55,826 nucleotides of DNA from Pirellulaceae bacterium (GTDB taxonomy: Bacteria > Planctomycetota > Planctomycetia > Pirellulales > Pirellulaceae). The position numbers were made by a program, and so were the translations under genes. The stretch covers positions 1-55,826 of the forward strand of contig JADHUC010000020.1 of assembly GCA_016784735.1 (NCBI GenBank). Reading direction: 5' to 3'. Position 1 is the first letter of the stretch. The number at the start of each line of letters is the position of its first letter. The notes beneath the pieces were generated by a model that made no database searches, was not told where the DNA came from, and worked only from the letters and a program-made list of their open reading frames with translations. This document shows positions 55,703-55,826 of this stretch, piece by piece.

Positions 55703-55826
55703 TAAATAGCCTCCCCGGAACCCGGTCACGTCAACTGGGGTTCGATTCGAACGGAGTACTTGGGTATCGCTTGATTCCGTTTCAATCGCGTTGCGATTGG
55801 GCGGAACAACTTCTTCGCGATCTTGA

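Overview
This 55.8 kb GC-rich window looks like a chromosomal glycan-use region of a planctomycete, probably from the Pirellulales side of Planctomycetota. That assignment is inferred from gene content: a DUF1080 protein, large NHL and PQQ-type propeller proteins, SGNH/CBM9 fusions, DUF6259-like and GH172-like proteins, tandem alpha-galactosidase-like enzymes, Tat-exported sugar isomerases, and many nested palindromes between genes. No rRNA, tRNA or CRISPR array was seen.

Layout. Positions 1-33562 hold a dense set of mostly exported carbohydrate-active proteins: a 5'-truncated DUF6259-like hydrolase; a broken gene; a GH39/GH5-like hydrolase; a minus-strand run of SGNH hydrolase, giant propeller/CBM9 protein, esterase and RNase HI; a plus-strand run of DUF1080, propeller, GH3 and beta-helix, with the propeller and GH3 joined by an ATGA overlap; two tandem GH36-like paralogues; and a short GH172-like protein. 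A small HTH regulator with a YhcG-type PD-(D/E)XK nuclease (29.4-30.8 kb) interrupts the sugar theme. A Tat-exported sugar isomerase and a beta-lactamase-fold hydrolase follow.

Positions 33.7-40.6 kb are damaged. A DDE insertion sequence with imperfect 25-bp terminal repeats (34577-36290) separates two convergent genes that both lack their 3' ends: a GH99-like gene and a formylglycine-generating-enzyme-like (SUMF1) gene. An intact PQQ propeller gene, a squalene-cyclase-like C-terminal fragment and a probably shortened beta-helix gene follow. Positions 41-46.9 kb carry a complete three-gene RND efflux operon with overlapping reading frames. Positions 46.9-48.1 kb hold no confident gene but two nested palindromes. 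A 1101-residue methyltransferase-like/PQQ fusion follows, then a second gene graveyard (51.6-52.6 kb: three remnants), an intact UPF0175/DUF3368 toxin-antitoxin pair, and a 693-residue SGNH/Ig/CBM9 protein.

How it fits together (inference): beta-helix, GH36, GH3, GH39-like, GH172 and DUF6259 enzymes would release and trim plant- or algal-type oligosaccharides in the periplasm or at the surface. SGNH and alpha/beta esterases would remove acyl groups. Propeller and CBM9 proteins would bind or organise substrate. The DUF1080 protein and the isomerase would act on the released or oxidised sugars. The most unusual non-coding signal is a set of five nested inverted repeats of 113-134 bp. Two of them share the same outer arms around unrelated inner stems, and two share the same inner stem inside different outer arms.
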